Source: an uncultured Methylobacillus sp. (GTDB taxonomy: Bacteria > Pseudomonadota > Gammaproteobacteria > Burkholderiales > Methylophilaceae). From it: 16,144 bases of DNA. Under the pieces are notes generated by a model, which saw only the letters and a program-made list of their open reading frames with translations, did no database searches and was not told the DNA's origin. This document shows positions 1 through 7,127 of this stretch, piece after piece. The number at the start of each line of letters is the position of its first letter. Positions within the stretch are counted from its first letter, which is position 1. The stretch spans positions 1 through 16,144 of the forward strand of contig CAMLME010000024.1 in assembly GCA_946481235.1 (NCBI GenBank), read 5' to 3'. A program made the translations under genes and the position numbers.

Positions 1-501
1 CCGGTTTTCCTTGTCGACGATCTGGATACGCAAGCCTTCCTTGGTTATTTCCAGTAGCAATTGCTCCTTGAAGGGCTTGAGTGCTTCGCTCGCATCAATA
101 GCTTCTTCCAGCTCTTTCTTCAGTTGGAGCAGGCGCTCCTTGTCGGTTTGGGTGATCTGGCCGACTTCCGGTTTTGTTTCCTTATCCTTATTCGGTTTCT
201 CGTCCTGGTTCGAACCGCGCTTGGTGTCGCCTTCGGAGTAGGTGACATCCTTGCCGCCGCCGATCTTGATCATGTTGGTACTGGCGCCGCCCGGGCCGGC
301 AATCGGGCTTGGGTTCTGAAAATAGTCGGAAATAGCCTGTTTTTCTTCCTTGGTAGTGCTGCCCAGCAGCCACATCAGCAGAAAGAAAGCCATCATTGCG
401 GTCACAAAATCGGCGTACGCGATTTTCCACGCGCCGCCGTGATGGCCATGGCCGCCCTTCTTAATTTTTTTAACGATTATCGGCTTGGTGTCATCAGCCA
501 T
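1..501 (-). CDS. motB: Flagellar motor stator protein MotB (C-terminus outside window)
   Basis: MotB is the peptidoglycan-anchoring half of the proton-driven flagellar stator. The minus-strand frame is open for 167 codons from ATG at 501 to the window edge, so the stop codon and most of the OmpA-like domain are missing. Residues 1-27 form a short basic, His/Gly-rich cytoplasmic tail. The single membrane helix follows at about 28-47 and carries the family signature AYADFVTAMMAFFLLMW, in which Asp31 is the equivalent of proton-binding Asp32 of E. coli MotB. After it comes a hydrophilic charged plug and linker region (about 48-145). The sequence breaks off in LRIQIVDKENR, the usual entry to the OmpA/MotB peptidoglycan-binding domain. 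The gene starts 39 bases after the motA stop, so the two are almost certainly cotranscribed. Its ribosome-binding site is weak (AGG about 15 bases upstream). Confidence 0.95.
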   Translation of the reverse strand, partial: MADDTKPIIVKKIKKGGHGHHGGAWKIAYADFVTAMMAFFLLMWLLGSTTKEEKQAISDYFQNPSPIAGPGGASTNMIKIGGGKDVTYSEGDTKRGSNQDEKPNKDKETKPEVGQITQTDKERLLQLKKELEEAIDASEALKPFKEQLLLEITKEGLRIQIVDKENR

Positions 502-540
502 GGCGGCAACTGCTTACCTAAATAGTGAGAAATGAATGGG

Positions 541-1395
541 TTATTTCTTTTGCTTGACGTGTTCTTCCAGCTCCAGGAATCCCGGACGCACGGCAGAAGG
601 CAACACCTTGCGACCAAACTCAACTGCAACCTGCGGAGCGTAACCGTTCAGGTAGGCGATGATGCAGGTCTTGATGCAGGTGTAATACTTGGCCTCCTCT
701 TCCGCGCGATGATTGAGGGCCGTGCCTATAGGGCCGACCATGCCATAGGCGAGAAGAATACCCAGCATGGTACCCACCAGTGCGGCGCCGACGTTGCGGC
801 CGAGTTCTTCAGGAGGTCCGCCAATGGCGCCCATGGTGATGACGACGCCCAGAACCGCCGCGATAATACCGAACGCCGGCAAGGCATCGGCCGCACCCTG
901 GACGGCACCGATAGGCCTGTGTACGTCTTCATGGTGGGTTTCCATTTCGACATCCATCAGGTTCTCGATTTCGAAGGCATTCATACTGCCGCCGACCATG
1001 AGGCGGAAATAGTCGCAGATGAAGTCGAGCACATGATGATCGGAAGTCACGCCAGGATATTGGCTGAAAATAGGGCTGGTTTCGGGGTTCTCGATGTCTG
1101 CTTCAAGCGCGATCAGCCCATCCTTGCGGATTTTTGTAAACAAGCCGTACATCAGCGCTAGCAACTCCATGTACTTTGCCTTGTTGTAAGAGGAACCTTT
1201 CAGTAATCCGAGAACCGAACCAAAGGATTTCTTGATGATGGAAATAGGATGGGCAATAAAAAAGGCGCCGAACGCCCCGCCGCCAATAATGAGAAGTTCT
1301 GTAGGTTGGTACAAGGCTCCAAGCTGGCCGTGGTGCATGACATAACCACCCAATACACTACCGAACAGGATGACGATGCCGACAATCAGATTCAT
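541..1395 (-). CDS. motA: Flagellar motor stator protein MotA
   Basis: MotA (284 residues, close to the roughly 295 of E. coli) is the membrane stator subunit that forms the ion channel with MotB and drives the flagellar rotor. The residues known to matter fall at the same numbers as in E. coli. Arg90 and Glu98, which contact FliG, lie in the cytoplasmic loop IRKDGLIALE. Pro173 (ADALPAFG) and Pro222 (MVGPIG) sit in the third and fourth helices. Hydrophobic segments are visible at about 2-20, 33-54, 172-193 and 203-224. The start at 1395 gives the canonical MNLIVGIVILFGSVLGGY opening and has an AAGGG ribosome-binding site about 8 bases upstream. It is the first gene of a motA-motB unit and is divergent from the pentapeptide-repeat gene across 211 bases. 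Confidence 0.97.
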   Translation of the reverse strand: MNLIVGIVILFGSVLGGYVMHHGQLGALYQPTELLIIGGGAFGAFFIAHPISIIKKSFGSVLGLLKGSSYNKAKYMELLALMYGLFTKIRKDGLIALEADIENPETSPIFSQYPGVTSDHHVLDFICDYFRLMVGGSMNAFEIENLMDVEMETHHEDVHRPIGAVQGAADALPAFGIIAAVLGVVITMGAIGGPPEELGRNVGAALVGTMLGILLAYGMVGPIGTALNHRAEEEAKYYTCIKTCIIAYLNGYAPQVAVEFGRKVLPSAVRPGFLELEEHVKQKK

Positions 1396-1434
1396 GAATG
1401 AGCCCTTGCTTGTTAGTTCGCGCTAAAACTTTAT

Positions 1435-1442
1435 TAATCGGC
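1435..1442 (-). promoter_or_regulatory. Possible sigma-28 (FliA) -10 element upstream of motA
   Basis: On the minus strand the octamer GCCGATTA differs at one position from the FliA -10 consensus GCCGATAA. It would place a transcription start near 1429 and leave a leader of about 34 bases before motA. Stator genes are commonly FliA-dependent. The weakness is the -35: the eight bases 11 positions upstream match TAAAGTTT at only two places. A perfect TAAAGTTT does exist next to the element but on its wrong side. This is a tentative call. Confidence 0.25.
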
Positions 1443-1508
1443 GCAAAGAGAATATGGCTGGATTCTGCAATGAATTGCCCGGTACTGCAACCCTGTTGGC
1501 AAGTCTTG

Positions 1509-1565
1509 CAGATGTTCCGAAACAATGTGCGAAAAAATTGATAACATCTGTCAGACTGATCTGAC
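1509..1565. repeat. Two inverted repeats in the motA/pentapeptide intergenic region
   Basis: The 211-base divergent intergenic region (1396-1606) holds two dyads. CAGATGTT at 1509-1516 is mirrored by AACATCTG at 1543-1550, an 8-bp perfect inverted repeat with a 26-base spacer. Immediately adjacent is GTCAGA-CTGA-TCTGAC at 1550-1565, a 6-bp perfect dyad with a 4-base centre. Both lie closer to the rightward gene (start 1607). They could be operators or a stem-loop in a leader. No matching regulator or convincing sigma-70 promoter is visible, so the function is open. Confidence 0.4.
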
Positions 1566-1606
1566 CGATTAACTCCTGAGCACGTCACTATCCTGATTTC
1601 ATTCCG

Positions 1607-2419
1607 ATGGAAATTTACCGTCTTTGGTACCTGAAGCAGCACGATAAAATACAAGGCCCGTTTCCTGAGTCCCTGATTTGTCGCTTCATCATCCTCGGCC
1701 GCATCGGCGAGAACGATGAGGTAAGTCAGGACGGTAGTTACTGGAGATCGGCCGACGAAGTACCAGAACTGGCATCGGGCGTCAGAAACCTGCTTCAAAT
1801 GTCCAGCCGGAGCCAGGCCGCGGATCCTGAGTGGAGCGAGGAACGAGCCAAGGCCGTGTTGCGCTGGCTGGACGATCGCAAGTCTCCTGATCCCCGTGCA
1901 CGCAAACCTGCCAAGGATGTGCCATCAGGCCGGAATCAACGCACAGGGCAGGAGCGACGGCAGGCTCCGGAAACCGCAGAACAGCACATTTATCGTGAAT
2001 GGCGTGGCGAGTTCGATGCCTGGTTGCGCCAGTACCGTAAGCGTTATGGTTTCGTTTGGGCGGTTCTTGGCAGCTTTGTGTTGATCGCCACATTGTTCAC
2101 ACTGTTTTACCAGCCGGTGAATCCTATCAAGATGGGGCTGGAAATTCATGCCAGCAATTGCGAGTCGCCCGCCATCAAAGGCGTGAATTGGAGCGGCTGC
2201 ATCAAGGACGATACGTTGTTGGTGGGAGCTGACCTGAATGGGGCAGAGCTGGTCGGGACCAGCCTGCAGCGTACCAACTTGAGCCATGCAGATTTGCGGC
2301 ACGCCAATCTCACGCAGGCCAGGCTTGATAATGCCGATCTTACGGGAGCGCGGCTGGGAGAGGCCATCTGGACGGATGGCCGAATATGCGCGGCGGATTC
2401 CGTTGGGCAATGTAAATAA
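1607..2419 (+). CDS. Membrane protein with GYF-like N-terminus and C-terminal pentapeptide repeats
   Basis: This 270-residue protein is recognised by architecture, and its function is unknown. Residues 3-55 (WYLKQHDKIQGPFPESL, then a conserved W) look like the bacterial GYF_2/DUF4339 fold, where a W-Y...GP pattern is typical. Residues 60-140 are charged, Arg/Glu-rich and probably flexible. A single transmembrane helix runs at about 149-168. After it, residues 208-257 contain ten consecutive A(D/N)LXX-type pentapeptides that should form a short right-handed beta-helix. All four visible cysteines (C185, C198, C261, C269) lie after the helix and bracket the repeats, which fits disulfides in the periplasm if the N-terminus is cytoplasmic. 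No Shine-Dalgarno is evident before ATG 1607, but the start fits the domain boundary. ppsA follows after 26 bases, so the two are probably cotranscribed. Confidence 0.85.
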   Translation: MEIYRLWYLKQHDKIQGPFPESLICRFIILGRIGENDEVSQDGSYWRSADEVPELASGVRNLLQMSSRSQAADPEWSEERAKAVLRWLDDRKSPDPRARKPAKDVPSGRNQRTGQERRQAPETAEQHIYREWRGEFDAWLRQYRKRYGFVWAVLGSFVLIATLFTLFYQPVNPIKMGLEIHASNCESPAIKGVNWSGCIKDDTLLVGADLNGAELVGTSLQRTNLSHADLRHANLTQARLDNADLTGARLGEAIWTDGRICAADSVGQCK

Positions 2420-2445
2420 TCCAATAAAAATCAGGAGAAGGTTTC

Positions 2446-4824
2446 ATGGAACACATACTTTGGTTTGAGCAGATACGTCTTGACGATTTGCCCAAGGTCG
2501 GCGGCAAGAACGCCTCGTTGGGCGAGATGTACCAGACCCTGACCGGACGCGGCGTCAAGATTCCCAATGGCTTTGCGCTGACCGCCGAGGCTTATTGGCA
2601 TTTTATTGACAAGAGCAATCTGCGCGACCGCATGCGTGCGCTGCTGTCGCGTGTAGACAGTCAGAGCGATGTTCGCACCTTGCAGGAAACCGGTGAAAGC
2701 ATGCGCGAGCTATTGCTGGGCGCGCCCTTGCCCGAAGATCTCGAAAGGGCCGTGCTTGATGCTTATGCCAAGTTAAGTGCGGACTATGGACGCAAGGATG
2801 TGGATGTCGCGGTAAGAAGTTCTGCGACGGCCGAGGATCTGCCCAACGCCAGCTTTGCCGGCCAGCAGGAGACCTATCTCAACATCAACGGTGACGCGCA
2901 ACTGCTGCATGCGGTCAAGGAGTGCTATGCCTCCCTGTTTACCGACCGCGCGATTTCCTACCGCAATGCCAACGGCTTCGATCATATGGATGTGGCGTTG
3001 TCGATCGGCGTGCAGAAGATGGTGCGCTCAGATCTGGCGACTTCCGGCGTCATGTTTTCCATCGATACCGAAAGTGGTTTCAAGGACGTGGTGCTGATCA
3101 ATGCCGCGTACGGCCTGGGGGAGCCTATCGTGCAGGGCAGCGTTACTCCGGATGAGTTCCTGGTGTTCAAGCCGACACTGACCGACGGTTTCAAGCCTAT
3201 CCTCAAAAAGAAACTGGGTGAAAAAGCGACGCGCATGATCTACGAGCACGGCGGTAAAACTGCGACGGTGTCCGTCGATCCGGCCTTGCGCGACCACTTC
3301 AGCATCAACGATGAAGAAGTGCTGCAACTGGCGCGTTATGCCATCATCATCGAAGAGCATTACTCCGAGTTGCACGGCGGCTGGACGCCGATGGACATGG
3401 AGTGGGCCAAGGATGGCGAAACCGGCGAGTTGTTCATCGTGCAGGCGCGGCCGGAAACGATCCACGGGCAAAGCGATGGCCTGACCTATACGGAATACCG
3501 GCTCGAGAAGCGCGGCAAGATACTGCTGACGGGTACCGCCGTCGGCGAAAAAATTTCTTCGGCCCGAACCAGGGTGATTCGATCGGTTGCCGATATCAAC
3601 CAGTTCGAAGCCGGCGACATTCTCGTCACCGAGCGCACCGATCCGGACTGGGAGCCGATCATGCGCAAGTCCAGGGGCATCATCACCGACCAGGGCGGGC
3701 GCACCTGCCACGCGGCCATCGTGTCGCGCGAACTGGGGGTGCCGGCAATTGTCGGTACCGGCGATGGTTCGCATCGCTTGGCGGACGGCGTTCCGATCAC
3801 GATGAACTGTGCCGAAGGCGAGCAGGGTATCGTTTACGAAGGCGCACTGCCTTTCGAGGTGCAGACCTTCAATCTCGACAAACTGCCGCAGCCGCCGGTT
3901 AAGGTCATGATGAACGTGGCTGATCCGGCGCAGGCGCTGGCATTGGCCAAGATTCCTAATCAGGGGGTTGGGCTGGCACGCATGGAGTTCATTATCAACC
4001 ACGATATCGCCATCCATCCGATGGCATTGGTGGATTACGAGCACCTGCGCGACCAGCGGCTCAAGCATGCCATCGCCGAGCAGACGCACGGCTACGAGGA
4101 CAAGCGCGAATATTTCATCGACAAGCTCTCGCGCGGTATCGCCACCATAGGCGCGGCGTTCTATCCGAATGACGTCATCGTGCGCATGAGTGATTTCAAG
4201 ACCAACGAATACGCCAACCTGCTGGGTGGGCAGCATTACGAGCCCAAGGAAGAAAACCCGATGCTGGGCTTCCGCGGCGCTTCACGTTACTCGCATCCGC
4301 GCTACAAGCCGGCGTTCGGCCTCGAATGTGCGGCCATCAAGCGCGTGCGCGACGGCATGGGCCTGACCAATGTAAAGATGATGATTCCTTTCTGCCGCAC
4401 CATTGCGGAAGGGGAAAAAGTCCTCGAAACCATGGCCGAGTTCGGTCTCAAGCGCGGCGAGAACGGGCTGGAAGTGTACGTGATGTGCGAAATTCCCAGC
4501 AATGTCATCCTCGCGGAAGAGTTCGCGGAGATTTTCGACGGTTTCTCCATCGGGTCCAACGATTTGACACAACTGACGCTGGGTCTGGATCGCGATTCGG
4601 AAATCGTGGCGCCTATCTTCGATGAGCGTAATCCGGCGGTAAAGGCACTGATATCGCAGGTGATACGCGCCGCGAAAAAGAAAGGTCGCAAGATCGGTAT
4701 CTGCGGCCAGGCGCCGAGCGATTATCCGGAGTTCGCGGAGTTTCTGGTGCAAGAGGGTATAGACAGCATTTCCCTCAATCCGGACAGCGTCATCAAGACC
4801 ATGCTGCATCTCGAAAAACTCTGA
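2446..4824 (+). CDS. ppsA: Phosphoenolpyruvate synthase (pyruvate, water dikinase)
   Basis: The enzyme makes phosphoenolpyruvate from pyruvate and ATP, releasing AMP and phosphate, and feeds gluconeogenesis in the cytosol. The length of 792 residues equals that of E. coli PpsA. Residues 1-340 form the ATP-grasp-like PPDK N-terminal domain, with VGGKNASLGEM and RSSATAEDLPNASFAGQQETYLN. The swivelling phosphohistidine domain carries GGRTCHAAIVSRELGVPAIVG, with His422 as the phosphorylated residue. The C-terminal TIM-barrel shows GFRGASRY, GSNDLTQLTLGLDRD and GICGQAPSD, where Cys753 is the likely proton donor. An AGGAGA ribosome-binding site lies 8 bases before ATG 2446. In many proteobacteria ppsA is divergent from the PpsR kinase gene. 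Here the upstream neighbour is the pentapeptide-repeat gene instead, and no ppsR is in the window. Confidence 0.98.
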   Translation: MEHILWFEQIRLDDLPKVGGKNASLGEMYQTLTGRGVKIPNGFALTAEAYWHFIDKSNLRDRMRALLSRVDSQSDVRTLQETGESMRELLLGAPLPEDLERAVLDAYAKLSADYGRKDVDVAVRSSATAEDLPNASFAGQQETYLNINGDAQLLHAVKECYASLFTDRAISYRNANGFDHMDVALSIGVQKMVRSDLATSGVMFSIDTESGFKDVVLINAAYGLGEPIVQGSVTPDEFLVFKPTLTDGFKPILKKKLGEKATRMIYEHGGKTATVSVDPALRDHFSINDEEVLQLARYAIIIEEHYSELHGGWTPMDMEWAKDGETGELFIVQARPETIHGQSDGLTYTEYRLEKRGKILLTGTAVGEKISSARTRVIRSVADINQFEAGDILVTERTDPDWEPIMRKSRGIITDQGGRTCHAAIVSRELGVPAIVGTGDGSHRLADGVPITMNCAEGEQGIVYEGALPFEVQTFNLDKLPQPPVKVMMNVADPAQALALAKIPNQGVGLARMEFIINHDIAIHPMALVDYEHLRDQRLKHAIAEQTHGYEDKREYFIDKLSRGIATIGAAFYPNDVIVRMSDFKTNEYANLLGGQHYEPKEENPMLGFRGASRYSHPRYKPAFGLECAAIKRVRDGMGLTNVKMMIPFCRTIAEGEKVLETMAEFGLKRGENGLEVYVMCEIPSNVILAEEFAEIFDGFSIGSNDLTQLTLGLDRDSEIVAPIFDERNPAVKALISQVIRAAKKKGRKIGICGQAPSDYPEFAEFLVQEGIDSISLNPDSVIKTMLHLEKL

Positions 4825-4861
4825 TGCAAAAAGACACCCTAATGAAGAAAGGAGCTCATCC

Positions 4862-6040
4862 ATGAGATTTCTCGTCAGGGTGTCCATTGCAGGGCTGTTG
4901 CACGCAACGTCGTTGTCGGCGGTGGCCGCAGAGGCGGGCTGGCTGATTGCCAGCCAGTCCGAGTCGATTGCTGCTGGAAAAGCCATCGAATTGCAGGTCG
5001 TGAGGCCTTCGGAAAAATCCGAATGGCCGACGATGCTGCATCTGCGTTTGATTGCTGCGAATGGTACTGAATCACGCATACCGCTTCAGGCATCGAATGA
5101 TGCGCCGAAAGATGGCATGCACCGGCTATATAGCGGAAAGCCGGAAACCGAGCTTGCGGGTCTCGTCCGGGCAGAACTTGCGGACGTAGAGTCGAACAGG
5201 CTGGCATTGATTGCCGAGGAGTCCAAGGTTACGCTGGAGCCGCTCGGCAGCACTCAGCCGATTGCATTGTCACCGAACGCCGATGCAGCGGCAGGCGAGG
5301 AGGCAGAACAGCACTCCGTGGTGCTGGAGGATACCCAATTACCGGCGCTGTCCGTCAACGAACCCATTTACTTCGTCGTAAATGGCAGCGGCGATGCGCG
5401 CTTCCAGCTCAGCCTGAATTACCGTCTCTTTTCTCCCGAAGGTCCTGTGGTCAAGCTGGTGCCATTCCTGAAAGGGCTGTATTTCGGTTACACGCAAAAC
5501 TCCTTCTGGGACCTGAGCGAGGACTCCAAACCTTTCCGCGATACCAGTTACCGTCCGTCGCTGTTCTGGCAGGGCAAGATGGCAGGGCCTTCCTGGCTGC
5601 CGCAAACCTGGAAGGCGGGCTATGAACATGAATCCAACGGCAAGGAAGACGAGGATTCGCGCAGTATCGATACGCTGTTTTTCGAGCCGAAATGGCAGAA
5701 GGAATTCGCCGACGGTTCCGTGCTGAGCTTCAATCCCCGCATCCGAGCCTATCTCGACAAGGATGAAAATCCGGATATCCAGCGCTATCGCGGCTTCGTC
5801 AATTGGGCTGCGCAGTATGGCAGGGATGATGGCTGGAAATACTCCGTCAATTATCTGCAAGGTACTGCAGGCTATGCTACGGCACAAATCGACGCTTCCT
5901 ATCCGTTGGGAACGGAAGTATTCTCGAACATCGGCAGCTTTATCCATTTCCAGTATTTTTCGGGGTATGGAGAAACACTGCTTAATTACAATGATCACAA
6001 AAGCGATCAATTCCGCATCGGAATTTCGATCGTGCGTTAA
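4862..6040 (+). CDS. pldA: Outer-membrane phospholipase A (OMPLA, PldA family) with N-terminal extension
   Basis: OMPLA is a calcium-dependent outer-membrane hydrolase that removes phospholipids from the outer leaflet. Residues 1-22 are a Sec signal peptide, cut near AVA-AEA. Residues 23-160 form a domain absent from the 289-residue E. coli enzyme. The rest is the 12-strand barrel. The active site is HESNG with His256 and Ser258, corresponding to His142 and Ser144 of E. coli. In SRSID, Ser266 matches the calcium-site Ser152, but Asp270 stands where the triad Asn156 is expected. NPDIQRYRGF and YFSGYGETLLNYN are typical of the family. The protein ends in Arg rather than the aromatic residue common at outer-membrane barrel C-termini. 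A good AAGGAG ribosome-binding site precedes ATG 4862. It starts 37 bases after ppsA, and readthrough transcription is likely. Confidence 0.93.
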   Translation: MRFLVRVSIAGLLHATSLSAVAAEAGWLIASQSESIAAGKAIELQVVRPSEKSEWPTMLHLRLIAANGTESRIPLQASNDAPKDGMHRLYSGKPETELAGLVRAELADVESNRLALIAEESKVTLEPLGSTQPIALSPNADAAAGEEAEQHSVVLEDTQLPALSVNEPIYFVVNGSGDARFQLSLNYRLFSPEGPVVKLVPFLKGLYFGYTQNSFWDLSEDSKPFRDTSYRPSLFWQGKMAGPSWLPQTWKAGYEHESNGKEDEDSRSIDTLFFEPKWQKEFADGSVLSFNPRIRAYLDKDENPDIQRYRGFVNWAAQYGRDDGWKYSVNYLQGTAGYATAQIDASYPLGTEVFSNIGSFIHFQYFSGYGETLLNYNDHKSDQFRIGISIVR

Positions 6041-6075
6041 ACTCCCGCGTTTTGCACTGATGTGAACGCCATTCG

Positions 6076-7059
6076 ATGAGCTCCGCGACACCCAGAGAGT
6101 TTGCTGACCCCTTGCCGCCGGCAATATTCCTGATGGGACCCACAGCCAGCGGAAAAACCGGGCTGGCGGTGGAGCTGGCGCAACGTTATCCCGTCGAGCT
6201 GATCAGTGTTGATTCGGCGCTCGTGTATCGGGGCATGAATATTGGCACCGCCAAGCCGGATGCCGCCACACTGGCGCGTGCACCGCACCATCTGATCGAT
6301 ATCATTCCACCGACTGAATCCTATTCGGCTGCGCAATTCCGCAATGACGCGTTACGCCTGATGGCGGATATTACCGCGCGGGGGAAGGTTCCCTTGCTGG
6401 TGGGCGGAACGATGCTTTACTTCAAGGCACTGGAAGGTGGACTGAGCGACCTGCCGCAAGCAGATTCCGATGTACGCAGGCAACTGGAGGAGGAGGCTGC
6501 GATTCACGGTTGGCCGGAGCTCCACGCGCAGCTGGCCGAGGTGGATCCAGCAACGGCGGCCCGCCTTGAACCGGCAGATGCCCAACGGATTCAGCGCGCG
6601 CTTGAAGTGTATAAATTGACCGGTAAGCCCATGTCAGAACATTTCCTGACAGACGCAAAGCAGGAAATGCCTTACCGCTTATTGAAAGTGGCGCTTCTTC
6701 CTTCGGATCGCGCTGTGCTGCATCAACGGATTGCCGCGCGCTTCGATACCATGCTGGAACAGGGGCTGGTGGAAGAGGTAAGACACTTGCGCCTGAAATA
6801 TCCATCGTTGGACATTTCAATGCCCTCAATGCGTTGTGTTGGGTATCGGCAGGCATGGCAGCATCTCGATGGGGAATTGGACAGTATTAGTCTTCGCGAT
6901 AAAGGCATTGCCGCCACTCGCCAGTTGGCTAAGAGGCAAATGACGTGGCTCAGGGGTATGCAGGAAATCCATCAATTGGACTGTCTTGTAGAGTGTCTAA
7001 TCGAAGATATTGAGTCGGTGATCAAATCGGAAAAGATTTTCGAATTAAAAATCATATAG
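6076..7059 (+). CDS. miaA: tRNA dimethylallyltransferase (tRNA A37 isopentenyltransferase)
   Basis: MiaA adds a dimethylallyl group from DMAPP to N6 of adenosine-37 in tRNAs reading codons that begin with U, the first step of ms2i6A formation. The 327 residues fit the family. The P-loop is GPTASGKT at 21-28. [16 protein letters not shown] carries the conserved Asp/Ser and Arg of the active site. [11 protein letters not shown], the [10 protein letters not shown] stretch, CVGYRQAW and [13 protein letters not shown] are all standard MiaA blocks. ATG 6076 is chosen because it leaves a short N-terminal tail before the P-loop; no good ribosome-binding site is visible. It lies 35 bases after pldA on the same strand. 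Its last codons and the following 70 bases are distinctly AT-richer than the neighbourhood. The gammaproteobacterial miaA-hfq order is not kept. Confidence 0.97.
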   Translation: MSSATPREFADPLPPAIFLMGPTASGKTGLAVELAQRYPVELISVDSALVYRGMNIGTAKPDAATLARAPHHLIDIIPPTESYSAAQFRNDALRLMADITARGKVPLLVGGTMLYFKALEGGLSDLPQADSDVRRQLEEEAAIHGWPELHAQLAEVDPATAARLEPADAQRIQRALEVYKLTGKPMSEHFLTDAKQEMPYRLLKVALLPSDRAVLHQRIAARFDTMLEQGLVEEVRHLRLKYPSLDISMPSMRCVGYRQAWQHLDGELDSISLRDKGIAATRQLAKRQMTWLRGMQEIHQLDCLVECLIEDIESVIKSEKIFELKII

Positions 7060-7065
7060 GAGCTA

Positions 7066-7093
7066 TTGCTTTTTAATATTGTTTGTATATTAT
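7066..7093 (+). promoter_or_regulatory. Possible sigma-70 promoter for the MerR-cyclase gene
   Basis: In the AT-rich gap after miaA, TTGCTT (7066-7071) and TATTAT (7088-7093) are separated by 16 bases. They would start transcription near 7100, about 28 bases before ATG 7128. Each box departs from consensus, and other pairings are possible in such AT-rich sequence. Confidence 0.35.
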
Positions 7094-7094
7094 T

Positions 7095-7125
7095 TGAACT
7101 GTTCATATTGCTTTGACTGTCCAAA
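7095..7125. repeat. Palindrome and imperfect direct repeat in front of the MerR-cyclase gene
   Basis: TGAAC-T-GTTCA at 7095-7105 is a perfect 11-base dyad directly downstream of the proposed -10 box. A related copy follows about 19 bases on: TTTGAACTGTTCA at 7093-7105 and TTTGACTGTCCA at 7112-7123 agree except for one missing base and one substitution. Two similar sites two helical turns apart over a probable transcription start would suit an autoregulatory operator for the adjacent MerR-type protein. That role is inference. Confidence 0.4.
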
Positions 7126-7127
7126 TT

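Noticed and set aside
1425..1434. TAAAGTTT on the minus strand, a perfect FliA -35 match before motA
   Set aside because: The sequence 11 bases downstream (AACAAGCA) does not resemble the FliA -10 GCCGATAA, so it cannot form a promoter there.
1466..1482. GG-N10-GC spacing with a TTGCA on the minus strand upstream of motA, considered as a sigma-54 promoter
   Set aside because: Only GG and TTGCA fit; the -24 block reads CGGGCAA instead of TGGCACG, and no enhancer-like site is nearby.
3028..4236. 402-codon open frame on the minus strand inside ppsA
   Set aside because: It lies antisense to a fully conserved ppsA frame; the product has no recognisable motif and the length is expected in GC-rich codon-biased sequence.
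4282..5079. 265-codon minus-strand open frame across the ppsA/pldA junction
   Set aside because: It is antisense to two well-supported genes, with no family resemblance and no ribosome-binding site.
5339..6124. 261-codon minus-strand open frame opposite pldA
   Set aside because: The pldA frame shows the catalytic motifs; this is its shadow.
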